NCBI GenBank assembly: GCA_035550595.1 | Contig: DASZOV010000017.1 | Span: 1 to 15,153, forward strand | Length of the DNA: 15,153 nt | Direction: 5' to 3' | Source: CALFMR01 sp035550595 | GTDB taxonomy: Bacteria; Acidobacteriota; Vicinamibacteria; Vicinamibacterales; SCN-69-37 | Shown: positions 8,766-15,153 of the stretch, one piece after another | How the letters are laid out: every line of letters starts with the position of its first letter | Position numbering within the stretch: the stretch's first letter is position 1 | Notes under the pieces: model-generated | The model's input: only the letters and a program-made list of their open reading frames with translations | The model's database searches: none | Told to the model about the DNA's origin: nothing | Made by a program: the position numbers and the translations under genes

Positions 8766-10661
8766 ATGCGCATCGATCGTCCTCGTCGTTGGCTCGGTCT
8801 GTCGGTTGCCTCGGGTGTGGTCGCTCTGTCGGTGATGGGCTCGGCGCAGGAACGGGATCGATCGAAGATTCCCGACCGCTACAAGTGGGATCTCACGGCG
8901 CTCTATCGCGACGATGGCGCATGGCGCGAGGCGTCGCAGGCGCTCGCCGCGAAGCTGCCGTCGCTCGCGGCGTTCAAGGGCCGGCTGAGTGAGTCCGCGG
9001 CGGTGCTGGCCGACGCGCTGACGACCGAATGGGATCTACGCAAGGATCTCTCGCGTCAGTCCGCGTACGCCAACATGCTCGCCGACCAGGACACGCGCGA
9101 TGCGACGCACCAGGGCATGAAGCAGCAGATGCAGCAACTCGAGGCCTCGTTCGACGCCACCGCGGCGTTCGTCGAGCCCGAGATCCTGCAACTGCCGAAG
9201 GGCACGATCGATCGCTTCATCGCCGCGGAGCCGCGGCTCGCGCCGTACCGCTTCTATCTCGAGGACGTCGAGCGCCGGTCGACGCACACGCTCTCGGACG
9301 GCGAGGAGCGGCTGCTCGCCGCGATGGGACCGCTCGAGAGCGCACCGCCCGCGACCTACACGATCCTGGCGAACGCCGACCTGCCGTTTCCGACGGTCAC
9401 GCTCAGCGACGGCACGACGGTGAAAATCGATCAGGCGGCCTTCGCGGATCTGCGCGCGCTGCCGAACCGCGCCGATCGTGAGAAGGTGATGTCCGCCTTC
9501 TTCTCCACGTTCGGCGCCTTCCGCCGCACGTTCGGCACGACGATGAACGGGGAGGTGCAGAAGCTGCGGCTCGAAGCGACCGCGCGCAAGTATCCGTCCG
9601 ACCTCGCCTACGCGCTCGACGGCCCGAACGTTCCGGTGGCCGTCTACTCGCGGCTCATCGACGGCGTCCATCGGAACCTGTCGGTGTTCCACCGTTATCT
9701 GCGTCTGCGCAAGCGCATGCTGGGTGTGGACCAGTTGCACTACTACGATCTCTATGCGCCGCTCGTCCCAGCGGTGAAGCTCGAGTACACGCCCGAGCAG
9801 GCCGAACAACTCGTGCTCGATGCCGTCGCGCCGCTCGGTGCCGACTATCAGGCCGTCGTGCGCCGCGCGTTCAACGGGCGCTGGATCGATCTGCTGCCGA
9901 CCGAAGGCAAGGTTTCCGGAGCCTACTCGGAAGGCGGCGCCTACGACGTCCATCCGTACATGCTGATCAACTACAACGGCAAGTACACGGACGTCAGCAC
10001 GATCGCGCACGAAATGGGGCACACGCTGCAGAGCTACTACTCGAACGAGACGCAGCCGTACCCGCTGGCCGACTATCCCATCTTCGTCGCCGAAGTCGCT
10101 TCGACGTTCAACGAGGCGCTGCTGATGGATCACGTGCTGGCCGGCATCACCGACGACGACACGCGCCTCGCGCTCCTCGGCAACTACCTCGAGAACATCA
10201 AGGGCACCGTTTTTCGCCAGACGCAATTCGCCGAGTTCGAGCTGGCCATGCACGAGATGGCGGAGAAGGGCGAGCCCATCACCGGCGACGCGCTTTCGAA
10301 GCTCTACATGGACATCACGAAGAAGTACTACGGCGCCGACCAGAACGTGTGCGTCGTCGACGACTACGTCGCCAACGAGTGGAGCTACATCCCGCACTTC
10401 TACTACGACTTCTACGTCTTCCAGTACGCGACATCGTTCACCGCGTCGCTCGCGCTGGCCAAAGAGGTCGAGACGGGTGACCCGGCCGCGCGCGACCGTT
10501 ACCTGCGATTCCTCAGCGCGGGCGGGTCGAAATATCCGATCGATCTGCTGAAAGACGCCGGCGTCGACATGACGACCGACCAGCCGCTGGACGCGACCAT
10601 GGCCGCCATGACACACGTGATGGACGAGATGGAGGCGATTCTCGCGAAGCAGGGAAAATAG
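8766..10661 (+). CDS. pepF: oligoendopeptidase F (M3B) with a signal peptide
   Basis: A 631-residue zinc metallopeptidase of the M3 family that cleaves oligopeptides. The active-site motif HEMGHTLQSYYS has zinc ligands His415 and His419 with catalytic Glu416; FVAEVASTFNEALL supplies the third ligand Glu443. The N-terminal helical PepF domain precedes the catalytic domain. Unlike the classic cytosolic PepF, this one starts with a probable signal peptide: Arg-rich residues 1-8, hydrophobic core about 9-23 (WLGLSVASGVVALSV), and a likely cleavage after Ala27 (GSA-QE). It therefore probably acts in the periplasm or outside. The ATG lies 3 bp after the serS stop with no clear Shine-Dalgarno, which suggests translational coupling. 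The stop overlaps the first base of a hairpin that precedes tRNA-Ser. Confidence 0.94.
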   Translation: MRIDRPRRWLGLSVASGVVALSVMGSAQERDRSKIPDRYKWDLTALYRDDGAWREASQALAAKLPSLAAFKGRLSESAAVLADALTTEWDLRKDLSRQSAYANMLADQDTRDATHQGMKQQMQQLEASFDATAAFVEPEILQLPKGTIDRFIAAEPRLAPYRFYLEDVERRSTHTLSDGEERLLAAMGPLESAPPATYTILANADLPFPTVTLSDGTTVKIDQAAFADLRALPNRADREKVMSAFFSTFGAFRRTFGTTMNGEVQKLRLEATARKYPSDLAYALDGPNVPVAVYSRLIDGVHRNLSVFHRYLRLRKRMLGVDQLHYYDLYAPLVPAVKLEYTPEQAEQLVLDAVAPLGADYQAVVRRAFNGRWIDLLPTEGKVSGAYSEGGAYDVHPYMLINYNGKYTDVSTIAHEMGHTLQSYYSNETQPYPLADYPIFVAEVASTFNEALLMDHVLAGITDDDTRLALLGNYLENIKGTVFRQTQFAEFELAMHEMAEKGEPITGDALSKLYMDITKKYYGADQNVCVVDDYVANEWSYIPHFYYDFYVFQYATSFTASLALAKEVETGDPAARDRYLRFLSAGGSKYPIDLLKDAGVDMTTDQPLDATMAAMTHVMDEMEAILAKQGK

Positions 10662-10678
10662 AGGGGCGGACGCCCCTC
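10661..10678. repeat. hairpin between pepF stop and tRNA-Ser
   Basis: GAGGGGC (10661-10667) pairs with GCCCCTC (10672-10678) around a GGAC loop. It begins at the last base of the pepF stop and ends 4 bp before the tRNA. There is no T-run, so it is not a standard terminator. It may protect the pepF mRNA 3' end, assist tRNA 5' processing, or be another extragenic palindrome. Confidence 0.5.
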
Positions 10679-10682
10679 GCGC

Positions 10683-10772
<90 letters not shown>

Positions 10773-10818
10773 ACCTTCGCTCCGCTCAGGTCGCGGAGGG
10801 AGCGGTCTTCCGGCACTC

Positions 10819-10834
10819 GGCGGCTGAAGCCGCC
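10819..10834. repeat. TGAA-loop hairpin, REP-like
   Basis: GGCGGC and GCCGCC flank a TGAA loop. It is the counterpart of the hairpin at 1161-1174, with a different stem but the same loop, and again stands 30 bp before a heptad array (10865). No T-run follows, so terminator function is doubtful, although it could stabilise 3' ends downstream of tRNA-Ser. Confidence 0.45.
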
Positions 10835-10864
10835 TCGGGCGCGAATCCCTTTCTTGGGCTCAGC

Positions 10865-10899
10865 GACTTCTGGCTTCTGGCTTCGAACTTCTAACTTGT
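10865..10899 (+). repeat. heptad repeat array, copy B (5 units)
   Basis: Units GACTTCT, GGCTTCT, GGCTTCG, AACTTCT, AACTTGT run in perfect 7-bp register. The last 15 bp (CGAACTTCTAACTTG) are identical to the end of copy A, 9.7 kb away. It lies in the spacer between tRNA-Ser and the convergent permease. Confidence 0.8.
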
Positions 10900-10917
10900 C
10901 CAGCATTGGTGCCCACT

Positions 10918-10945
10918 GGCTTCTGACTTCACACTTCTAACTTGT
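10918..10945 (+). repeat. heptad repeat array, copy C (4 units)
   Basis: Units GGCTTCT, GACTTCA, CACTTCT, AACTTGT, 18 bp after copy B and in the same orientation. It ends with AACTTGT like copy B and lies 15 bp from the permease stop codon. It is shorter and more diverged than A and B. Confidence 0.72.
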
Positions 10946-10960
10946 CTCGCGTCAGCGCCC

Positions 10961-12514
10961 TCAGTGTCCCTCGTTCGGCTCCGTCGTCCAGGACGCGGTC
11001 AGGAAGAGCAGCGCCATCGCGGCGTAGGCGATCGCAAAGGGCCACGCGGGCGTCAGGCTGAGGACGGTGTCGCTCGGCGTCCAGCGGTAGGAGTGCATGA
11101 GGCCCGTCGCGGACAGCACAGCCGCGAGGCCGCACCAGGCCGCGGCGGTTCGCCAGCGTCGTTCGATGACGCCGACCACGGCGGCCGAGAGCAGCATCGC
11201 GGTGAAAAGAAATCCCTGCTCGAGCGAGAAGACGCCGTGGATCCACGTGTCGCTCTTCTGGAACTCGCCGATGAGCGCCGCCGTGAACGGATGCGCGTCG
11301 GTGCCCATGCCCGCCGCCCGCAGGCCGTTCTTCGCGATGAGCGCCGCCCACGCGCCGATGCCAGGTAAGAGACCCACGACCACCGCGGCCGCGTGCTCGC
11401 GCGGCGTTGCTTCGAACGCCTGCGCGCTGATGACGATGCCGATCCACAGCACGATGGCCATGCCGGCGTCGATCGGCACCGCCCATGAGATCCACGCGAT
11501 CGTCCCGGTCAGGCAGATGATCGTGATGAACGCGCCGTTCAGGATCGAGTACCCCGCCCGCGCACCAATCGCCTTCCACCCCGGATGGCCGATGTAGATC
11601 GTCGTCGGAAACGCCGAGCCGAAAAGCGCGGCCGCGATGCTGCCGAGTCCGTTCACCATGAGCGCCGGCCGCGTGTCGTACAAATCGCCCGCCGCTTCGG
11701 CCGACTCGATGTTCTGCAACGAGCCGAGCACGTTGAACAGGCCCATCGCGATGATGACCGACAGATACGGCACGAGATGCCCGCCGCCGAGCGCCTCGAT
11801 GACGTCGCCAATCACCGGCACGGGTAGATGCCACGACGCCGCAGGCGGAGCCACGGCACCCGGCGCGAGGCCGGTGATCCAGGCGAGTAACGTGCCGAGC
11901 GCAATCGCGACGAGGCCGCCCGGCAAGTGACCCTTGAATCGCACACGGCCGAAGTAGGTGAGCATGACGACGCCGAAGGTCGTCAGGCCAACGATCGGAC
12001 GCGCGAAGGCGCGGAAGAGGAAGCCGAACGTGATGAAGCCGAGCGCGATGCCAGCCAGCGTCGACAAGAGCGCCGCGCGTGGCGTCGCCTTGCGCACGCG
12101 CTCGGCCACGAAAGCCGCGGCGAACTCGATGATGCCCGACGCGAGTGTCGCGACGAGTCCGGCCTGCCACGCGATGCGAGCCGGGTCGGGCGCGCCGGCC
12201 GCCGTGGCGATGGCCTTGGCTGGCAGCATGACGAGGAACACGTGCGCGACGAGCGACACCGTGTTGATGCCATAGGGCAGCGCGCAAACGTCGGTCCGTC
12301 CCGTCCGCGCAGCGAGGCGCCTCGCCTGGACGGCGTAGAAAACATTGCCGACGAGGATCGAGACCGCGGCGCCCGGCAGGATGCGGCTGTCGATGAGCTC
12401 CGGCGGCAGACCGAGCACGCCGACGCACAGCGATTCGATCAGGAGAAGCTGGACGAGATTGTCGAGCGCGAGGCCGAAGAAGCCGTCGAGGTCACCACGC
12501 ACGAACCAGCGCAT
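10961..12514 (-). CDS. NCS2-family (xanthine/uracil-type) permease
   Basis: A 517-residue integral membrane protein, with about a dozen hydrophobic segments, related to nucleobase:cation symporters of the NCS2 (xanthine/uracil/adenine) family. Conserved features include ALPYGINTVSLVAH (78-91), the substrate-region sequence GSLQNIESAEAAGD (264-277), with the glutamine and glutamates typical of the family, and FPTTIYIGHPGWK (302-314). The substrate cannot be decided from sequence; purine or a related compound is likely. ATG 12514 (MRWFVRGDLDGFFGLALDNL) begins just before the first membrane segment; no strong Shine-Dalgarno precedes it. Spaces of 176 bp upstream and 188 bp downstream suggest that it is transcribed alone. 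Confidence 0.88.
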   Translation of the reverse strand: MRWFVRGDLDGFFGLALDNLVQLLLIESLCVGVLGLPPELIDSRILPGAAVSILVGNVFYAVQARRLAARTGRTDVCALPYGINTVSLVAHVFLVMLPAKAIATAAGAPDPARIAWQAGLVATLASGIIEFAAAFVAERVRKATPRAALLSTLAGIALGFITFGFLFRAFARPIVGLTTFGVVMLTYFGRVRFKGHLPGGLVAIALGTLLAWITGLAPGAVAPPAASWHLPVPVIGDVIEALGGGHLVPYLSVIIAMGLFNVLGSLQNIESAEAAGDLYDTRPALMVNGLGSIAAALFGSAFPTTIYIGHPGWKAIGARAGYSILNGAFITIICLTGTIAWISWAVPIDAGMAIVLWIGIVISAQAFEATPREHAAAVVVGLLPGIGAWAALIAKNGLRAAGMGTDAHPFTAALIGEFQKSDTWIHGVFSLEQGFLFTAMLLSAAVVGVIERRWRTAAAWCGLAAVLSATGLMHSYRWTPSDTVLSLTPAWPFAIAYAAMALLFLTASWTTEPNEGH

Positions 12515-12632
12515 GGCGCATCATCATATGCGGGTCAGGCGGTGCCGGGCTGCCCACATTGCCGCTGACGCGACAATCTTCTTCGTCGTGAATGACGCTG
12601 TGTTCAACGGGATTGGGAACGCGGCAGGCGCC

Positions 12633-12657
12633 GCCTCGACTGTGGCCGTGTCGAGGC
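12633..12657 (-). repeat. inverted repeat downstream of the fusion gene
   Basis: GCCTCGAC (12633-12640) and GTCGAGGC (12650-12657) could form an 8-bp stem with a 9-nt loop, about 35 bp past the stop of the formyltransferase-deacetylase gene. No T-tract follows on the minus strand, so it is at best a weak or factor-assisted terminator. The rest of 12515-12690 shows nothing else recognisable. Confidence 0.35.
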
Positions 12658-12690
12658 TGATCCGGAGTTCGAGGTCTTGAAGCCGTGCTC

Positions 12691-14367
12691 TTAGAACGGA
12701 AGTGGCGCCGGATCCATGTCCAGCAGTGACTGGACCGTCAGTTCGAGCTCGATCAAGTCATCTGGATGATGGCATCGGCGGAAGTGCCACTGCGTGGCAT
12801 CGCCGGGATGATTGACGCCGCCGCACGCCGAGAAGATCGCGTCGTAGCGTTCGTGCGCGATGGCGACGGCCTCGGCCGACATGTTGACGGGCTGGCCCCA
12901 CGGAAACGAGAACAGCGGCACCGGCCGGCCGATTTCCGCTTCGATCTCCGTGCGCGCTTCGTCGATTTCCTGGCGCAGACGCTCTACATCCGTCGATCCG
13001 CAGTTGAAGTGCGTCCGCGTATGGCTTGCCACCGTGAAGCCGCGATGGACGAGCGTCCGCGCTTCACTCCACGTCATCGGACGAAAGCCCTCGTCACCGG
13101 CGAGCACGTCGTGCTGGAACGGGCGACCGGTGCTCAGGTGATCGCTGCAGACGAAGAACGTCGCCGAGAGCCCGAGCGGCTCGAGCACGGCCCGTACGTT
13201 CAACAGGTTGTCCGCGTACCCGTCGTCGAAGGTCAGAACGACGGTCGGCGCCTCGACGCGACCCGCGCGGAGCATCGCGATGGCCTCGGGAAGCGACGCG
13301 ATGTGGTAATGCCGTCGCAGGTACTCGATCTGCCGCGCGAAATGCGACGTCGAGATGCCCATCCTGTGCGGCCGGTCCGCGATGACGTGGTGATAGAGCA
13401 TTACGACGGGAAACGAGCCAGTCCGGCGATAGCGGCGGTTGCGCCACACGGCACGCATGCCAAAGACCACAACGTGCGCCATCAGTTTCCAGCGAGGCCA
13501 CGCCTGGCGCGGTACGAATGGCCGTCGTCGTCGGCGGAGCGTCCGTTCCATCCGGTGCAGGGCTTCAGGAGGTGGCGTGCGATAGAGTGTGCCGCCCTCG
13601 CCCTGCGGGCGCTCGTGTACCGCGCCGGCGGCCACGTCGTTCACCGCCTGGACGAGCAGGTCGTCGCCGACGACGTCCGCTTTGAGTCCAAGGCTGACAA
13701 GATCGTCGAACGGCTCGATCGGGATCGTCGCGGACGCGATGACGGCGCCTGCGTCGAGTGCGGCGGTCACGCGATGAATCGTGACGCCGATCTCCTTCTG
13801 ATCATCGAGTAGCTCCCACAGGCCGATCGGGCCGCCGCCGCGGTAGTCGGGCACTTTGCGTTGATGGATGTTGATGGATCCGAGGCGCGGGATGTCGAAT
13901 AGCTCGGGTTTGAGAATGCGCGCGCCGTACACGACGCCGAGGTCGGCGCGGAGCGATCGGACGAAGGCAAGGGCCTCAGGTGAGTGGACGCGCGGCGTGA
14001 CGAACGTTTCGATGTTCGTCGCTTTCAGTCGATCGAGCAGATCAGCCGCCGACAGCTCACGAGGTCGGACGTCACGCGGCGCGGCGTGGCAGATGCGAAG
14101 CACCGCATGTCCGGCTCGTGCCGCAGCGCGGATCGGGGCGGCCAGCAGCCGGCCAATGACGTACCGCGCATAGCCTGGCCGGCGCGCGCTGCGGATGAAG
14201 TTGGTGACGCGTGCGCGGAGATTCTTCTGCTCGACGGGCTCGAGGAGCACGCCGGCCACGACGATGCCCGGAGCGTCTCGCCCGAGGCGATCGACGAGCC
14301 GCCAGATCGACGCCGGGTACAGACGTCCGATGATGACGACGCGGAAGCGCACGATGGACGTGCCCAT
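12691..14367 (-). CDS. formyltransferase / NodB-type polysaccharide deacetylase fusion
   Basis: A 558-residue two-domain protein. Residues about 5-265 resemble the formyltransferase fold of PurN, Fmt and ArnA: a Rossmann-like start FRVVIIGRLYPASIW, then SINIHQRKVPDYRGGGP (165-180) with Asn166 and His168, and ALDAGAVI with Asp205, completing the Asn-His-Asp catalytic triad. A basic linker (about 272-318, RRRRRP) follows. Residues about 319-545 are a NodB-type carbohydrate esterase 4 domain: VVLTFDDGYADN (376-387), SHTRTH (448-453) and FSFPWGQP (487-493), giving the Asp-His-His metal site. Together these suggest adding and removing N-acyl groups on an amino sugar, but the substrate is unknown. 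Start ATG 14367 (MGTSIVRFRVV) is chosen because the 34 codons upstream to 14469 look non-coding. The next gene upstream on the same strand is a sugar-type oxidoreductase, 245 bp away. Confidence 0.86.
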   Translation of the reverse strand: MGTSIVRFRVVIIGRLYPASIWRLVDRLGRDAPGIVVAGVLLEPVEQKNLRARVTNFIRSARRPGYARYVIGRLLAAPIRAAARAGHAVLRICHAAPRDVRPRELSAADLLDRLKATNIETFVTPRVHSPEALAFVRSLRADLGVVYGARILKPELFDIPRLGSINIHQRKVPDYRGGGPIGLWELLDDQKEIGVTIHRVTAALDAGAVIASATIPIEPFDDLVSLGLKADVVGDDLLVQAVNDVAAGAVHERPQGEGGTLYRTPPPEALHRMERTLRRRRRPFVPRQAWPRWKLMAHVVVFGMRAVWRNRRYRRTGSFPVVMLYHHVIADRPHRMGISTSHFARQIEYLRRHYHIASLPEAIAMLRAGRVEAPTVVLTFDDGYADNLLNVRAVLEPLGLSATFFVCSDHLSTGRPFQHDVLAGDEGFRPMTWSEARTLVHRGFTVASHTRTHFNCGSTDVERLRQEIDEARTEIEAEIGRPVPLFSFPWGQPVNMSAEAVAIAHERYDAIFSACGGVNHPGDATQWHFRRCHHPDDLIELELTVQSLLDMDPAPLPF

Positions 14368-14612
14368 CGAAGAATCGGGAGAGTCAGGGGTCAAGAGAAC
14401 TAATTGCAGCCGGCGGATGCCTACTGTAGCCGAAAACACTGCCGAAACCACGCGTCGTCTGGCGATCAACGAGGACGCGGAAGTCTGACGCTACTTTCGC
14501 TTTCAACGTGAGTGCAGACCGGGCCTCGCGCTCGCAACGCTCGTCGAGTTCTTCGGCCAGGTCCAGCTCGAAGAACCATGGCTTCCTTACAGCGTGCACG
14601 TGCTGCGCGCGT
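14368..14612. other. intergenic region, no gene assigned
   Basis: This 245-bp space separates two minus-strand genes. It holds a direct TTTCGGC repeat on the minus strand (within 14430-14452) and TTGACC a little before the fusion gene start, but no matching -10 box. A minus-strand reading frame (14384-14626, TTG start) translates with a charged stretch, FFELDLAEELDERCEREARS in part, that looks less random than the other frames; it could be a decayed gene piece, but I recognise no family. Confidence 0.4.
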
Positions 14613-15153
14613 CTACGCCAACTCAACTCGCGTGGCTTGCTTCTGGGCCGTGAGCATCAGCTCAGTCGCCAGAAAGCAGTGCGCCTGCGGCATGGCCGTC
14701 TCCGTCCTGTTCACGACGTCGTGCACGAGCGCCGGCCCGTACGGCAGCTCCACCTGGCTGCAGTCGATGGCCTGCATGCCCTGGCGATCGCAGAGAAACA
14801 GGTAGCTGCCGGGGCCACGTCCGGCGATGTCCGTGTTCTTGCGCACCTCGATGAAGCCGTCCGTGCCGAGCACGATGAGCCGGCCATCGCCCCACGTGTC
14901 GAGACCGTCGGGCGTGAACCAGTCGAGCCTGACGTAGCCCGTGCCGCGGTTGCCGCGCAGCATGACGTCGCCGAAATCCTCGAACGCGAGATATTGCCGA
15001 TTGTGAACGTTGCCGACCTGCGACGCCACGACGTGTCCGGTCGTCGAGCCGGTGAAATACAGGAACTGGTCGGCCTGGTGTGACCCGATGTCGCAGAGGA
15101 TGCCGCCGTAGTACTGCTTGTCGAAGAACCACGCGGGCCGCGTCGCGGCCTGC
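14613..15153 (-). CDS. Gfo/Idh/MocA-family oxidoreductase, C-terminal part
   Basis: The last 179-180 codons of a gene that continues past the right edge. The visible protein contains the family's substrate-domain motif GGILCDIGSHQADQFLYFTG, with the His of DIGSHQ in the usual catalytic or sugar-contacting region, followed by a beta-sheet domain (DVMLRGNRGTGYVRLDWFTP, GTDGFIEVRKNTDIAG). Such enzymes oxidise or reduce sugars and sugar alcohols with NAD(P) bound by an N-terminal Rossmann domain, which lies outside the window. An internal GTG at 15029 is not the start, since the homology runs straight through it to the edge. Substrate unknown. The stop is TAG at 14613-14615. Confidence 0.88.
   Translation of the reverse strand, partial: QAATRPAWFFDKQYYGGILCDIGSHQADQFLYFTGSTTGHVVASQVGNVHNRQYLAFEDFGDVMLRGNRGTGYVRLDWFTPDGLDTWGDGRLIVLGTDGFIEVRKNTDIAGRGPGSYLFLCDRQGMQAIDCSQVELPYGPALVHDVVNRTETAMPQAHCFLATELMLTAQKQATRVELA

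Noticed and set aside
10929..12428. Long 499-codon minus-strand frame overlapping the permease
   Set aside because: It is a GC-rich shadow full of Arg, Ala and Gly without membrane segments; the permease frame has clear family motifs.

Overview
The window is high-GC bacterial chromosome (about two thirds GC by eye) with tightly packed housekeeping genes. Gene content and style (a secreted M3 peptidase, Gfo/Idh/MocA-type oxidoreductase, intergenic hairpins with short heptad repeats) suggest a free-living soil-type bacterium, perhaps Acidobacteriota of the Vicinamibacteria kind. That assignment is inference from overall impression, not from a marker gene. Most genes are standard metabolism; no phage, IS element, CRISPR array or defence locus is visible.

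Layout. (1) 1-1097, plus strand: the last codons of an upstream gene overlap leuB (3-isopropylmalate dehydrogenase), which ends in a good intrinsic terminator. (2) 1247-6155, minus strand: a probable transcription unit rsmI - TPR protein - glmU - glmS. GlmS makes glucosamine-6-P and GlmU converts glucosamine-1-P to UDP-GlcNAc, so the unit feeds cell-wall and surface glycan synthesis. The last 111 codons of rsmI are strikingly AT-rich and read like DNA from a different genome. (3) 6191-7404: an FmdB-type zinc-ribbon gene (plus) converging within 5 bp on galU (minus), which makes UDP-glucose. (4) 7473-10772, plus strand: serS, a signal-peptide-bearing oligoendopeptidase F and a tRNA-Ser(UGA). 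(5) 10961-12514, minus strand: an NCS2-family permease. (6) 12691-14367, minus strand: a two-domain protein with an N-terminal formyltransferase domain and a C-terminal NodB-type polysaccharide deacetylase domain, the most unusual gene here. (7) 14613 to the right edge, minus strand: the C-terminal part of a Gfo/Idh/MocA-family oxidoreductase.

Beyond genes, two convergent gene ends (1098-1246 and 10773-10960) hold arrays of a degenerate 7-bp unit (RRCTTCT) that all end in AACTTG. In each place a TGAA-loop hairpin lies about 30 bp away. This looks like a dispersed intergenic repeat family. The strongest leads for follow-up are the formyltransferase-deacetylase fusion, the mosaic rsmI, and the hairpin-plus-heptad repeat.
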